Positions 1 through 6,383 of a stretch of DNA of 10,129 nt are shown here, piece after piece. Position 1 is the stretch's first letter; the number at the start of each line of letters is the position of its first letter. Under the pieces are notes generated by a model. It saw only the letters and a program-made list of their open reading frames with translations. It had not been told where the DNA came from and did no database searches. The DNA comes from Rhizobiaceae bacterium (GTDB lineage: Bacteria > Pseudomonadota > Alphaproteobacteria > Rhizobiales > Rhizobiaceae): NCBI GenBank assembly GCA_020696915.1, contig JAJFMR010000077.1, forward strand, positions 1 to 10,129. The letters are read 5' to 3'. The position numbers and the translations under genes were made by a program.

Positions 1-1
1 C

Positions 2-760
2 TTCGCCCCGCTGCCGGAACTGGAAGACGGACGTGCCCGGTCCGGGTCGCTGCAGGCCATGCTGGAGCGCCGCTACGAGGCTTACAAGACGCATGTCGTG
101 AAGCCGTTCTTTCGCGAGCACGTCGCCAGGCTCGACCGGCAGATCGTTCTGATCGACGCCATGCAGGCGCTCAATGCCGGCCCCGGCGCAATGGCCGATC
201 TGGAACGGGCCGTAACCGAGATCCTCGCCTGCTTCCGGCCCGGCCGCGGCGGGTTGTTCAGCCGTTTCTTCTCCTCGCGCATAGACCGCATCCTGATTGC
301 CGCGACCAAAGCCGACCACCTTCATCATGAAAGCCATGATCGGCTGCAGGCGATCGTGCGGCGCCTGGCGGACCGCGCCATCGACCGCGCCAACTTCTCG
401 GGCGCTGCGGTCGACGTGCTGGCTCTGGCTGCAATCCGGGCCACCCGCGAGGGCAGCGTCAAGCAGGCAGGAGACACGTTGCCGGTCATCATCGGAACGC
501 CCCTGGCAGGCGAGACGATCGGCGGCGAGGTGTTCGACGGCAATACCGAAACGGCAATTTTTCCGGGTGATCTGCCGGCTACGCCGGAGGGCGCTTTCAT
601 CGAAAAGCCGCCCGCCGGCGACCCGGCGGAACCGGCCATCCGCTTCGTCCGCTTCCGACCGCCGCGCCTGGAACGCACCGCGGAGGGCCTGACGCTGTCC
701 CTGCCGCACATCAGGCTCGACCGCGCCCTGCAGTTTCTGATCGGAGACCATCTGGCATGA
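2..760 (+). CDS. ycjX: YcjX family P-loop NTPase (DUF463), 3' part only
   Basis: The reading frame is open from the first bases of the window through the ATG at 59 to the TGA at 760, so this is the C-terminal 252 residues of a longer protein; the family is usually a little under 500 residues. The Walker A motif must lie upstream, outside the window. The visible part has the ATKADHLH stretch (TKAD at 305-316), which is the base-recognition motif of GTPase-like P-loop proteins. Before it is a helical segment beginning LERRYEAYKTHVVKPFF, typical of YcjX. In enterobacteria ycjX lies with ycjF beside the phage-shock genes, and the product is a cytoplasmic stress-linked nucleotide-binding protein of unknown substrate. 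The stop overlaps the next start as ATGA, which suggests translational coupling to the YcjF partner. Family assignment is firm from sequence pattern and neighbour; the biochemical role is not known. Confidence 0.9.
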   Translation, partial: FAPLPELEDGRARSGSLQAMLERRYEAYKTHVVKPFFREHVARLDRQIVLIDAMQALNAGPGAMADLERAVTEILACFRPGRGGLFSRFFSSRIDRILIAATKADHLHHESHDRLQAIVRRLADRAIDRANFSGAAVDVLALAAIRATREGSVKQAGDTLPVIIGTPLAGETIGGEVFDGNTETAIFPGDLPATPEGAFIEKPPAGDPAEPAIRFVRFRPPRLERTAEGLTLSLPHIRLDRALQFLIGDHLA

Positions 761-1821
761 GCGCTCCCCGTCGGCCCGCTTCCTTTCGACTCGAAACGCC
801 AGGTCCTCCTCATCCGGCGGAAGCTGCGGGTATCGAAGCGTCGCGCAAGCCGCGCCCGTTCGATGCCGGGATCGTGGTTCCGGACGAGGTCGACGCTTTC
901 GAGCAGGGGGACCCGGCACTCGCAGTCCCGCCGCCGGCGACCGCGCCGCGCCGCCGCTCATTTCTTGTGCGGCTCTTCGTGGGGGCCTTCGGCTCGCTCC
1001 TTGCCTTGGCGGCAGGGCTATGGGCGGACCAGCTTGTCAGGACGCTATTCGCGCGCGCCGAATGGCTGGGGTTTCTCGCCGCAGCGCTGGCGGCCGTGGC
1101 CGCCGCCGCGTTGATGGTGATCCTGGCCCGGGAACTCTGGGCGCTGTCCCGGCTGGCCTCGGTCGAGAAGCTGCGGGCGCGGGCCATCGACGTCATCGAA
1201 CGCGACGATGCCAGGGGGGCGCGCGCCGTTGCCGAGGAACTTGCGGCCTTTGTCGCCGGCCGGCCGGAGACCGCCGCCGGCCGGCGCGCGCTGGTCGAAA
1301 TGAAAGGCGATATCATCGACGGCGCCGGGCTCGTGCGGATCGCCGAGAGAGAAATGCTGGGTCCCCTCGACGATCGCGCCAGAGTGATGATCCTCGACGC
1401 CGCGAAGCGCGTCTCTGTGGTGACGGCGGTCAGTCCGAGAGCGCTCGTCGATATCGCTTACGTGACCTTCGAGTCGGGCCGGCTCATCCGGCGCCTTTCG
1501 GCACTTTACGGTGGCAGGCCCGGCACGCTGGGCTTCTTCCGGCTTTCCCGAAACGTGCTGGCGCACCTTGCGGTGACCGGCGCCATTGCCGCCGGTGACG
1601 AGTTCGTCCATCAGATCGTCGGGCAGGGTCTCGCCGCACGACTTTCGGCAAAACTCGGCGAGGGGCTCGTCAACGGCATGCTGACGGCACGCATCGGCAT
1701 CGCCGCCATGGAGACCACCAGGCCGCTGCCTTTCGCTGCGCTCCCGCGCCCGCGCATGACCGACTTCCTGTCTGCCCTGAGTTCCTTCGCGCGGCAGAAA
1801 AACGAACCTGGACGATCGTAG
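757..1821 (+). CDS. ycjF: YcjF family inner-membrane protein (TIGR01620 / DUF697)
   Basis: The product is a 354-residue membrane protein, the usual partner of YcjX. The N-terminal 65 residues are Pro/Ala/Arg-rich and probably cytoplasmic. Two hydrophobic segments follow, at about residues 69-90 and 103-126, separated by a short charged loop. The C-terminal DUF697 region, about residues 200-326, carries the family signatures: TAVSPRALVDIAY, LIRRLSALYGGRPGTLG, HLAVTGAIAAGDE and the block from GLAARLSAKLGEG to RIGIAAMETTRPLPF. The ATG sits in the ATGA overlap with ycjX, which fixes the start and implies coupled translation. No PspA, PspB or PspC gene is visible here, so the link to phage-shock response known from Escherichia coli cannot be assumed. 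Function beyond a membrane-associated partner of an NTPase is unknown. Confidence 0.92.
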   Translation: MSAPRRPASFRLETPGPPHPAEAAGIEASRKPRPFDAGIVVPDEVDAFEQGDPALAVPPPATAPRRRSFLVRLFVGAFGSLLALAAGLWADQLVRTLFARAEWLGFLAAALAAVAAAALMVILARELWALSRLASVEKLRARAIDVIERDDARGARAVAEELAAFVAGRPETAAGRRALVEMKGDIIDGAGLVRIAEREMLGPLDDRARVMILDAAKRVSVVTAVSPRALVDIAYVTFESGRLIRRLSALYGGRPGTLGFFRLSRNVLAHLAVTGAIAAGDEFVHQIVGQGLAARLSAKLGEGLVNGMLTARIGIAAMETTRPLPFAALPRPRMTDFLSALSSFARQKNEPGRS

Positions 1822-1922
1822 CGCCTTCGCAGGTTCAACGGCCGGATAGACGATCCGTTAACCATTTCTGGGCATGGTTCGCGAGGTTGTTTTTCGTTAA
1901 CCTTGTAGCCGGGTATTCATCG
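1822..1922. promoter_or_regulatory. Intergenic region with two GTTAACC motifs
   Basis: This 101-bp gap follows ycjF. GTTAACC occurs twice, at 1857-1863 and 1896-1902, starts 39 bp apart; the first reads TTAACCAT, which matches the half-site often described for the alphaproteobacterial cell-cycle regulator CtrA. The spacing does not fit the full TTAA-N7-TTAA site. A 5-bp stem (CGGAT/ATCCG, 1843-1857, loop AGACG) precedes the first motif, and a 7-bp inverted repeat (GAACCTG at 1804-1810, CAGGTTC at 1830-1836) spans the ycjF stop; neither is followed by a clear T tract, so they are at best weak terminators. The short run TTTTT at 1890-1894 is the only T tract. Regulatory meaning is inference only. 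Confidence 0.3.
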
Positions 1923-2477
1923 ATGCAGCGTTCAATGCAGTCCGCCGTACTCATTCCGCTGGCGACGATTGCCATGGTTGCGAGCGCCGCCCCGGCGGCC
2001 GAAAGCGCGGAGCGCGACAGGACATTCTTCCAGTCCATCGAGGGCGACTGGGCAGGTCCGGGCGAAATCGTTGCCGGCAAGTACAAGGGCACCAAGTTCA
2101 CCTGCAGTTTTTCGGGCTCCACACCTTCTAAGAAGCTCGGCATGACGCTCGACGGCGGCTGCCGGGTCGGCCTGTTCATGCAGAAAATGTCGGCGTCGGT
2201 CGAAAAGAGCGGGTCCGCCGGCTACCGGGGAAAGTTCATGGATGGCGCCGCCGGTTCCGGTCTCGACATAATCTCCGGGAACGTGGTCGACAGAAGCAAG
2301 GTCGTGCTGGCGATCAACCGCAATCAGCTCCGGGGCGTCATGCAGGCCCGCCTCCCCGACCGGAACACCATGGCGGTCACGGTGTCGGTGCGTGTCGACG
2401 AGACCATGGTCCCGGTGATCGGCATGAACCTGAAGCGGGTCGACCCGACGACGGTGGGCGCCGTGGCGCCGCGCTGA
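1923..2477 (+). CDS. Small exported protein of unknown function
   Basis: I do not recognise a named family. The preferred ATG at 1923 gives 184 residues with a Sec-type signal peptide: a short n-region with one Arg, a hydrophobic stretch from about residue 8 to 22, and AxA-like cleavage choices around residues 22-29. A TTG at 1887 would extend the protein by 12 residues without improving the signal, and an ATG at 1935 would lose the only positive charge. No strong Shine-Dalgarno sequence precedes any of them. The mature part begins with FFQSIEGDWAGPGEIVAGKY, a motif pattern I associate with small periplasmic proteins conserved in Rhizobiales. It has exactly two cysteines, at about residues 61 and 80, that could form a disulfide. 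Predicted to be mainly beta-rich from alternating hydrophobic residues. It seems to be its own transcription unit between ycjF and the antiporter. Confidence 0.8.
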   Translation: MQRSMQSAVLIPLATIAMVASAAPAAESAERDRTFFQSIEGDWAGPGEIVAGKYKGTKFTCSFSGSTPSKKLGMTLDGGCRVGLFMQKMSASVEKSGSAGYRGKFMDGAAGSGLDIISGNVVDRSKVVLAINRNQLRGVMQARLPDRNTMAVTVSVRVDETMVPVIGMNLKRVDPTTVGAVAPR

Positions 2478-2569
2478 GCGATCGGCACGCCCGACCGCAG
2501 CTGACCTCTCCTTCCGGGGCTGGTCGACAGTCCGCGAAGCACCTATCTTCGACGCTCGCTCACTGTGCT

Positions 2570-2586
2570 GCCGCCTCGCCGGCGGC
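2570..2586 (+). repeat. GC-rich hairpin before the antiporter gene
   Basis: The arms GCCGCC (2570-2575) and GGCGGC (2581-2586) form a perfect 6-bp stem with a 5-nt loop. The structure ends 19 nt before the antiporter ATG. There is no following T tract, so it is not a typical intrinsic terminator. It may lie in the leader of the antiporter mRNA, or may simply reflect high G+C content. Confidence 0.3.
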
Positions 2587-2605
2587 TGTTCGACCGGGAT
2601 GACTG

Positions 2606-4450
2606 ATGGCGGCAGAGGCTTCGACCAGCGACCTCGTGCAGGTCGTCGCGCTGTTGACGGCCGCCGTCTTCGCCGTGCCCGTCTTTCGGCGGATCGGCCT
2701 CGGTTCCATACTCGGCTATCTCGCGGCAGGACTCGCCATCGGACCGTTCGGCTTGCGCATCTTCTCCGATGCCGAGGCGATCCTGCACGTCGCTGAACTC
2801 GGCGTGGTCATGTTCCTGTTCATCATCGGACTGGAGATGCAGCCCTCCCGCCTGCTGGGCCTGAAAAGAGAGATCTTCGGACTGGGCGCTTTGCAGGTTG
2901 GCTTCTGCGCACTGCTTCTCACCGGGGCAGGTGTCGCTGCCGAATTTTCGCCCGTACAGTCGTTCGTTGCCGGCGCCGGTTTCGTCATGACCTCCACGGC
3001 GATCGTCATGCAGATCCTGGAGGAACGCGGCGACATTGCCGCCCCGAAGGGGCAGCGGATGGTGGCGATCCTGCTCTTCGAGGACCTTGCAATCGTACCG
3101 TTGCTTGCCTTGGTCGTCTTTCTGGCGCCAGGAGGCGAGGAAACGAGCGTCGCGACGCGTCTCGTCGATGTCGGCATTGGCGTGGGCTCCATTGTCGGGC
3201 TGCTGGTCGCGGGCCGCTATCTGCTCGATCCTCTCTTCAAGATCCTCGCGGACTCCCGCGCACGCGAGGTGATGACCGCCGCCGCGCTGCTGGTGGTCCT
3301 GGGCTCGGCGCTGGCGATGCAACTCGGCGGCCTGTCGATGGCGATGGGCGCCTTCCTGGCCGGTGTGCTGCTGTCGGAATCGACCTTCAGGCATCAGCTC
3401 GAAGCGGATGTCGAGCCCTTCCGCGGGATTTTGCTCGGACTGTTCTTCATGGCGGTAGGGATGTCGCTCGACCTCTCCGTGGTGGCATCGAACTGGCGGC
3501 TCGTCATCGTCTACGTCGTCGCAGCGATGCTCACCAAGGCAGTGGGCATTTACCTCGTCGCGCGGATCAGATCGGGCCACCGGGAGGCCATCGAGCGCGC
3601 CGTGATCATGGCGCAGGGTGGCGAGTTCGCCTTCGTCCTCTATGCCTCGGCCCTGGCAGTCGGCATCATCGACCAGCAGACCAGCGCCATGTTCACGGCG
3701 GTGATCGTCGTCTCGATGATGCTGACGCCCCTTGCCATGGCCGTGCTCAGGCGCTTCGCTCCGAAAGACGAACTGACGCTCGAAGGCGTCGATGTCGCGA
3801 GCAACCTCACCGGCAGCGTGCTTCTGATCGGCTTTGGCCGGTTTGGACAGATCGTCAGCCAACCGCTCCTGTTGCGAGGAGTCGACGTCACCATCATCGA
3901 CAATGACGTCGGGATGATCCAGGCGGCCGCGGATTTTGGGTTCAAGGTCTATTATGGCGACGGCTCCCGCCTCGACATCCTGCATGCCGCGGGCGCCGGC
4001 AGGGCGCGCGCCGTGCTCTTGTGCGTCGACAAAGCCGAAACGGCGGTGCGCATCGCCGAACTCATGAAGGCCGAGTTTCCACTGGTGCCCGTCATGGCCC
4101 GTGCCTACGATCGCGGCGCCGCAATCGGGCTGATACACGCTGACGTCGCCTTTCAGATCCGCGAGACCGTCGAATCGGCGCTGGTGTTCGGCGGTGTCAC
4201 GCTCCAACGGCTGGGAGTCACCGCCGCGGAGGTCGCGGCAATCATGGAGGACGTGCGCCGGCGCGACGCCGAACGGCTGGAACTGCAGATCGCCGGTGAC
4301 ATTCAGGCAGGCCGCCGGTTGATGAAGGGCAACATTCCTGAGCCGACCCCGGCGCCGCTGACGCCGCCGCGCCGGCCCGGCAGGGCGATGAACGAGGAAA
4401 CCGCGGGCATGCTCGGCAGGCCTACGGATGCGGAGCAGGTGGATGGCTGA
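2606..4450 (+). CDS. Kef-type monovalent cation:proton antiporter (CPA2) with RCK/TrkA-N domain
   Basis: This 614-residue inner-membrane protein is close in length to KefB and KefC (about 600-620). The N-terminal Na+/H+ exchanger domain, about residues 8-385, contains GYLAAGLAIGPFG, FLFIIGLEMQPSRL, and LLFEDLAIVPLLAL with the conserved acidic residue at about Asp160 on the ion path. It also has HQLEADVEPFRGILLGLFF, the loop signature of Kef proteins. A cytosolic RCK domain follows, with the nucleotide-binding loop GFGRFGQ at residues 409-415 and the acidic end IIDND after the second strand. The last 50 residues are Pro/Arg-rich and not obviously part of an RCK-C domain. The family exports K+ in exchange for H+, in enterobacteria gated by glutathione adducts during electrophile stress; whether this homologue responds to glutathione cannot be read from the sequence, and no KefF/KefG-like ancillary gene is adjacent. 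An ATG at 2599 is in another frame; 2606 is the first good in-frame start. Its end overlaps the DUF924 gene. Confidence 0.93.
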   Translation: MAAEASTSDLVQVVALLTAAVFAVPVFRRIGLGSILGYLAAGLAIGPFGLRIFSDAEAILHVAELGVVMFLFIIGLEMQPSRLLGLKREIFGLGALQVGFCALLLTGAGVAAEFSPVQSFVAGAGFVMTSTAIVMQILEERGDIAAPKGQRMVAILLFEDLAIVPLLALVVFLAPGGEETSVATRLVDVGIGVGSIVGLLVAGRYLLDPLFKILADSRAREVMTAAALLVVLGSALAMQLGGLSMAMGAFLAGVLLSESTFRHQLEADVEPFRGILLGLFFMAVGMSLDLSVVASNWRLVIVYVVAAMLTKAVGIYLVARIRSGHREAIERAVIMAQGGEFAFVLYASALAVGIIDQQTSAMFTAVIVVSMMLTPLAMAVLRRFAPKDELTLEGVDVASNLTGSVLLIGFGRFGQIVSQPLLLRGVDVTIIDNDVGMIQAAADFGFKVYYGDGSRLDILHAAGAGRARAVLLCVDKAETAVRIAELMKAEFPLVPVMARAYDRGAAIGLIHADVAFQIRETVESALVFGGVTLQRLGVTAAEVAAIMEDVRRRDAERLELQIAGDIQAGRRLMKGNIPEPTPAPLTPPRRPGRAMNEETAGMLGRPTDAEQVDG

Positions 4451-4459
4451 GATGGCTGA
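4442..4459 (+). repeat. 9-bp tandem repeat at the antiporter/DUF924 junction
   Basis: GATGGCTGA occurs twice in direct tandem (4442-4450 and 4451-4459). The first copy contains both the stop of the antiporter gene (TGA 4448-4450) and the preferred ATG of the DUF924 gene (4443); the second copy supplies a second in-frame ATG (4452). The repeat is exactly three codons long, so it encodes the repeated start MAEMAE without a frame change. Confidence 0.75.
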
Positions 4460-5000
4460 GATCGATAGCAGAGCTGCGGAAGTCGTTCGATTCTGGCGCG
4501 AGGCGGGCAGCGACGCCTGGTTTCGCAAGGATGCCGAGTTCGACGCCCGCTTTCATGACGCTTGCGGCGAACACCATTTTGCCGCGGCGCGCCGCGAGTT
4601 CGACGCCTGGATCGAAAGCCCCTACGAGGCATTCGCATTGATGATCCTGCTCGACCAATTTCCCCGCAATTGTTTTCGCGGCACCGGCCATATGTACGCG
4701 ACAGACCCCTTGGCCCGCTTCTTTGCACGGAAGGCACTGGCGGCAGGACATCATCAGACGGTCGACCAGGAGTTGCGCCCCTTTTTCGTCCTGCCTTTCA
4801 TGCACTCCGAGATGATGGACGACCAGCAGCTTTGCGTCGAACTCAGCAGGCCGCTCGGCGAAGAGACGCTGAAATATGCGATCCATCACCGCGACATAAT
4901 CCAGCAGTTCGGACGATTCCCGCATCGCAATCCTATGCTTGGCCGCGATACCACACCGGCCGAACACGCGTTCCTGGAAGGCGGCGGCTTCGCCGGTTGA
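4443..5000 (+). CDS. DUF924 family protein
   Basis: The product has 185 residues from the ATG at 4443, normal for this family. Characteristic motifs in order are VVRFWREAGSDAWF near the N-terminus, ILLDQFPRNCFRGT in the middle, LPFMHSEMMDDQ, and the C-terminal HRDIIQQFGRFPHRNPMLGR followed by TPAEHAFLEGGGFAG. DUF924 proteins are small, soluble, mostly helical and widespread in proteobacteria and some eukaryotes; the biochemical role is not established as far as I know. The start was chosen because GGAG at 4432-4435 lies 7 nt upstream; an ATG at 4428 would add five residues but has no better ribosome binding site, and an ATG at 4452 is also possible. It overlaps the antiporter stop by 8 nt, so it is probably co-transcribed and translationally coupled with it. 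It converges on folK with only 15 bp between the stops. Confidence 0.9.
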   Translation: MAEMAEIDSRAAEVVRFWREAGSDAWFRKDAEFDARFHDACGEHHFAAARREFDAWIESPYEAFALMILLDQFPRNCFRGTGHMYATDPLARFFARKALAAGHHQTVDQELRPFFVLPFMHSEMMDDQQLCVELSRPLGEETLKYAIHHRDIIQQFGRFPHRNPMLGRDTTPAEHAFLEGGGFAG

Positions 5001-5015
5001 GGTGCCCTGACCCGC

Positions 5016-5543
5016 TTAGCGGCGACTGGCCGCTTCCTGCCACCACGCGCCGCCCGAGGGGAGCTTCTCGATCCCGGCCGTGTCGAGACGCGCCAGATGA
5101 ACCATGAGGGTCTCGCCGGCAACAACGAGATCCGGCGCGATTTCGGCGAGCGGCGCCAGCACGAAGGCGCGCTCGAGCATGCGTGGGTGCGGGATTTCGA
5201 GCCCATCCTCCGCAACCGTCCGGTCGCCGAAGACCAGAACATCGAGGTCGATCACCCGCGGCCCCCACCGCTCGGCGCGCACGCGCTTCAGCCGCTGTTC
5301 CGCCCTCAGGCAAAGATCGAGAAGCCCTCGCGGCGACAGGCAGGTCGATACTTCCGCTGCTGCGTTGAGAAAGTCGGGCTGGTCGGTCTTGCCCCATGGC
5401 GGCGTGCGGTAAAGCGAAGAGACGGCCACAACCCGCGTATCCGGATCGGCCTCGACGAAGCGGAGCGCCGCAGCCATCGCCGCAGCCGGCTCTCCGAGAT
5501 TGCCGCCAAGGCCGAGATACGCCGTTTCGCCGGTTCGCTTCAA
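5016..5543 (-). CDS. folK: 2-amino-4-hydroxy-6-hydroxymethyldihydropteridine diphosphokinase (HPPK)
   Basis: HPPK transfers pyrophosphate from ATP to 6-hydroxymethyl-7,8-dihydropterin, the step before dihydropteroate synthase in folate synthesis. From the proposed TTG start the protein has 175 residues, within the usual 160-180. Visible signatures are AYLGLGGNLGEP at residues 8-19, SSLYRTPPWG at 42-51, QPDFLNAAAEV at 55-65, RWGPRVIDLDVLVFGD at 92-107 with the magnesium-binding aspartates Asp99 and Asp101, and IPHPRMLERAFVLAPL at 117-132. The frame stays open far upstream, but codons before the TTG do not look coding. AAAGG lies 7 nt before the TTG. A GTG further upstream is a weaker option. 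In many related genomes folK follows folP and folB; here neither is adjacent, so it stands alone, divergent from the DUF922 gene and convergent with the DUF924 gene. Confidence 0.93.
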   Translation of the reverse strand: MKRTGETAYLGLGGNLGEPAAAMAAALRFVEADPDTRVVAVSSLYRTPPWGKTDQPDFLNAAAEVSTCLSPRGLLDLCLRAEQRLKRVRAERWGPRVIDLDVLVFGDRTVAEDGLEIPHPRMLERAFVLAPLAEIAPDLVVAGETLMVHLARLDTAGIEKLPSGGAWWQEAASRR

Positions 5544-5556
5544 ATCCAGGCCTTTC
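5541..5556 (-). promoter_or_regulatory. Ribosome binding site deciding a TTG start for folK
   Basis: On the minus strand, GAAAGG (complement of 5551-5556) is followed after 7 nt by TTG (complement of 5541-5543). There is no in-frame ATG near the conserved AYLGLGG start of HPPK, so this site and spacing best explain initiation. A TATATA at 5590-5595 (same on both strands) could be a -10 element for folK, but I see no convincing -35. Confidence 0.55.
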
Positions 5557-5704
5557 GGCGGGTGCCGGTCAGGCACTTCTTGCCATCGGTATATACGCGA
5601 TGCGGAGCCATGCGTCGCCCGCTGCCGAAAATCAACCAGCTTCGTCGGATGAGCGCAGCGCCGGCGGGTCCCTCGCGAAATCCCGTGAAAGACCGTTGCC
5701 GAGG

Positions 5705-5736
5705 CAAGGTGCGGGAATATACCTTGGCGGAGGGAG
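5705..5736 (+). promoter_or_regulatory. Inverted repeat next to the Shine-Dalgarno sequence of the DUF922 gene
   Basis: CAAGGT (5705-5710) and ACCTTG (5721-5726) are perfect 6-bp arms around a 10-nt centre containing AATAT. Two bases later comes a strong Shine-Dalgarno sequence, GGAGGGAG (5729-5736), 8 nt before the ATG at 5745. A loose sigma-70-like pair, TTGCCG (5696-5701) and TATACC (5719-5724) with 17 nt between, overlaps the dyad, but its predicted start would fall on the Shine-Dalgarno sequence, so this promoter is doubtful. The dyad could be an operator or a stem near the ribosome binding site. The rest of the 201-bp folK/DUF922 gap (5544-5744) shows no other clear structure. Confidence 0.4.
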
Positions 5737-5744
5737 ACGCCTTC

Positions 5745-6359
5745 ATGAGAACCATTCTGCTCGCCGCCTGTACCCTCGCCTTTTCGGCAATGCCGGCCGG
5801 CGCGGCCAATCTGGCGAAGACCTATAGCTACTTCAACATCGAAGGCAGCACGCTCGACCAGCTGGAGCAGGAACTCAGCAGGCGCGGTCCGCAGGTGAAG
5901 AGCACCGGCCGCCGCCATCCAGGCGCTACCCAGATGCAGTTCACGACCAGGCTCACCTACGGGGAGAACCGGGGTTATTGCCGGGTCGACAGTGCGACGG
6001 TCACTGTGACGGCCAGAGTGATACTGCCGCGCTGGAACCAGCGCGGTCGGCCGAGCACCGATGTCCGGCGCATCTGGGACGCGCTGTCGAGAGACATAAA
6101 GCGTCACGAGGAAAGCCACGTCGTGATTGCCAAGAATCACGCCGCCGAGATCGAACGCGCGCTGGAGAAGTTGCCGCGCAGCAGAAGTTGCGAAGCGCTC
6201 GCCGCAAAGGCGAAACAGGTCACCGACAGAATTCTGGAGAAGCATGACGGGAAGCAGGCCGACTTCGACCGCATCGAAGGCATCAACTTCGACCGCCGCA
6301 TAATGCGGCTGCTCCGCTACAGGATGGAACAGATCGACGCCGGGCGGCTGCCGGACTGA
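5745..6359 (+). CDS. Secreted DUF922 protein, putative zinc-dependent protease
   Basis: The ATG at 5745 gives 204 residues and is supported by a strong Shine-Dalgarno sequence; the frame is open far upstream, but that part overlaps folK on the other strand and is not coding. Residues 1-21 are a clear Sec signal peptide with Arg2, a hydrophobic core and an AGAA cleavage region. The body has FNIEGSTLDQLEQELSRRGP, WNQRG, and RHEESHVVIAKNHAAEIE with the HExxH zinc-protease motif at His121-Glu122 to His125. That combination is diagnostic of DUF922, described as a predicted secreted zinc-dependent protease. I cannot identify the third metal ligand or a substrate. It contains the pair Cys79/Cys150 roughly, possibly a disulfide in the periplasm. 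It is a single-gene unit, convergent with the reductase gene 24 bp downstream. Confidence 0.9.
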   Translation: MRTILLAACTLAFSAMPAGAANLAKTYSYFNIEGSTLDQLEQELSRRGPQVKSTGRRHPGATQMQFTTRLTYGENRGYCRVDSATVTVTARVILPRWNQRGRPSTDVRRIWDALSRDIKRHEESHVVIAKNHAAEIERALEKLPRSRSCEALAAKAKQVTDRILEKHDGKQADFDRIEGINFDRRIMRLLRYRMEQIDAGRLPD

Positions 6360-6383
6360 TCCCGCAGCGGCGAAGAGGAAATC

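Noticed and set aside
325..813. A 162-residue minus-strand open frame opposite ycjX
   Set aside because: It is antisense to the conserved YcjX C-terminal region and has shadow-like composition with no ribosome binding site.
1797..1840. Intrinsic terminator after ycjF formed by the GAACCTG/CAGGTTC inverted repeat
   Set aside because: The loop is 19 nt, the stem is only 7 bp and no T tract follows, so it does not meet the usual pattern.
2543..4528. A 661-residue open frame on the minus strand covering the whole antiporter gene, longer than the antiporter itself
   Set aside because: It is the antisense shadow of a high-G+C gene: rich in His, Gln, Arg and Asp, with no domain pattern, while the plus strand encodes a textbook Kef protein.
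5097..5744. Upstream extension of the DUF922 frame to a 420-residue open frame
   Set aside because: It runs antisense through folK, and the ATG at 5745 has both a strong Shine-Dalgarno sequence and a proper signal peptide.
5544..6245. Upstream extension of the folK frame to a 409-residue open frame
   Set aside because: The added part is antisense to the DUF922 gene and shows no family motif; HPPK similarity begins right after the TTG at 5543.
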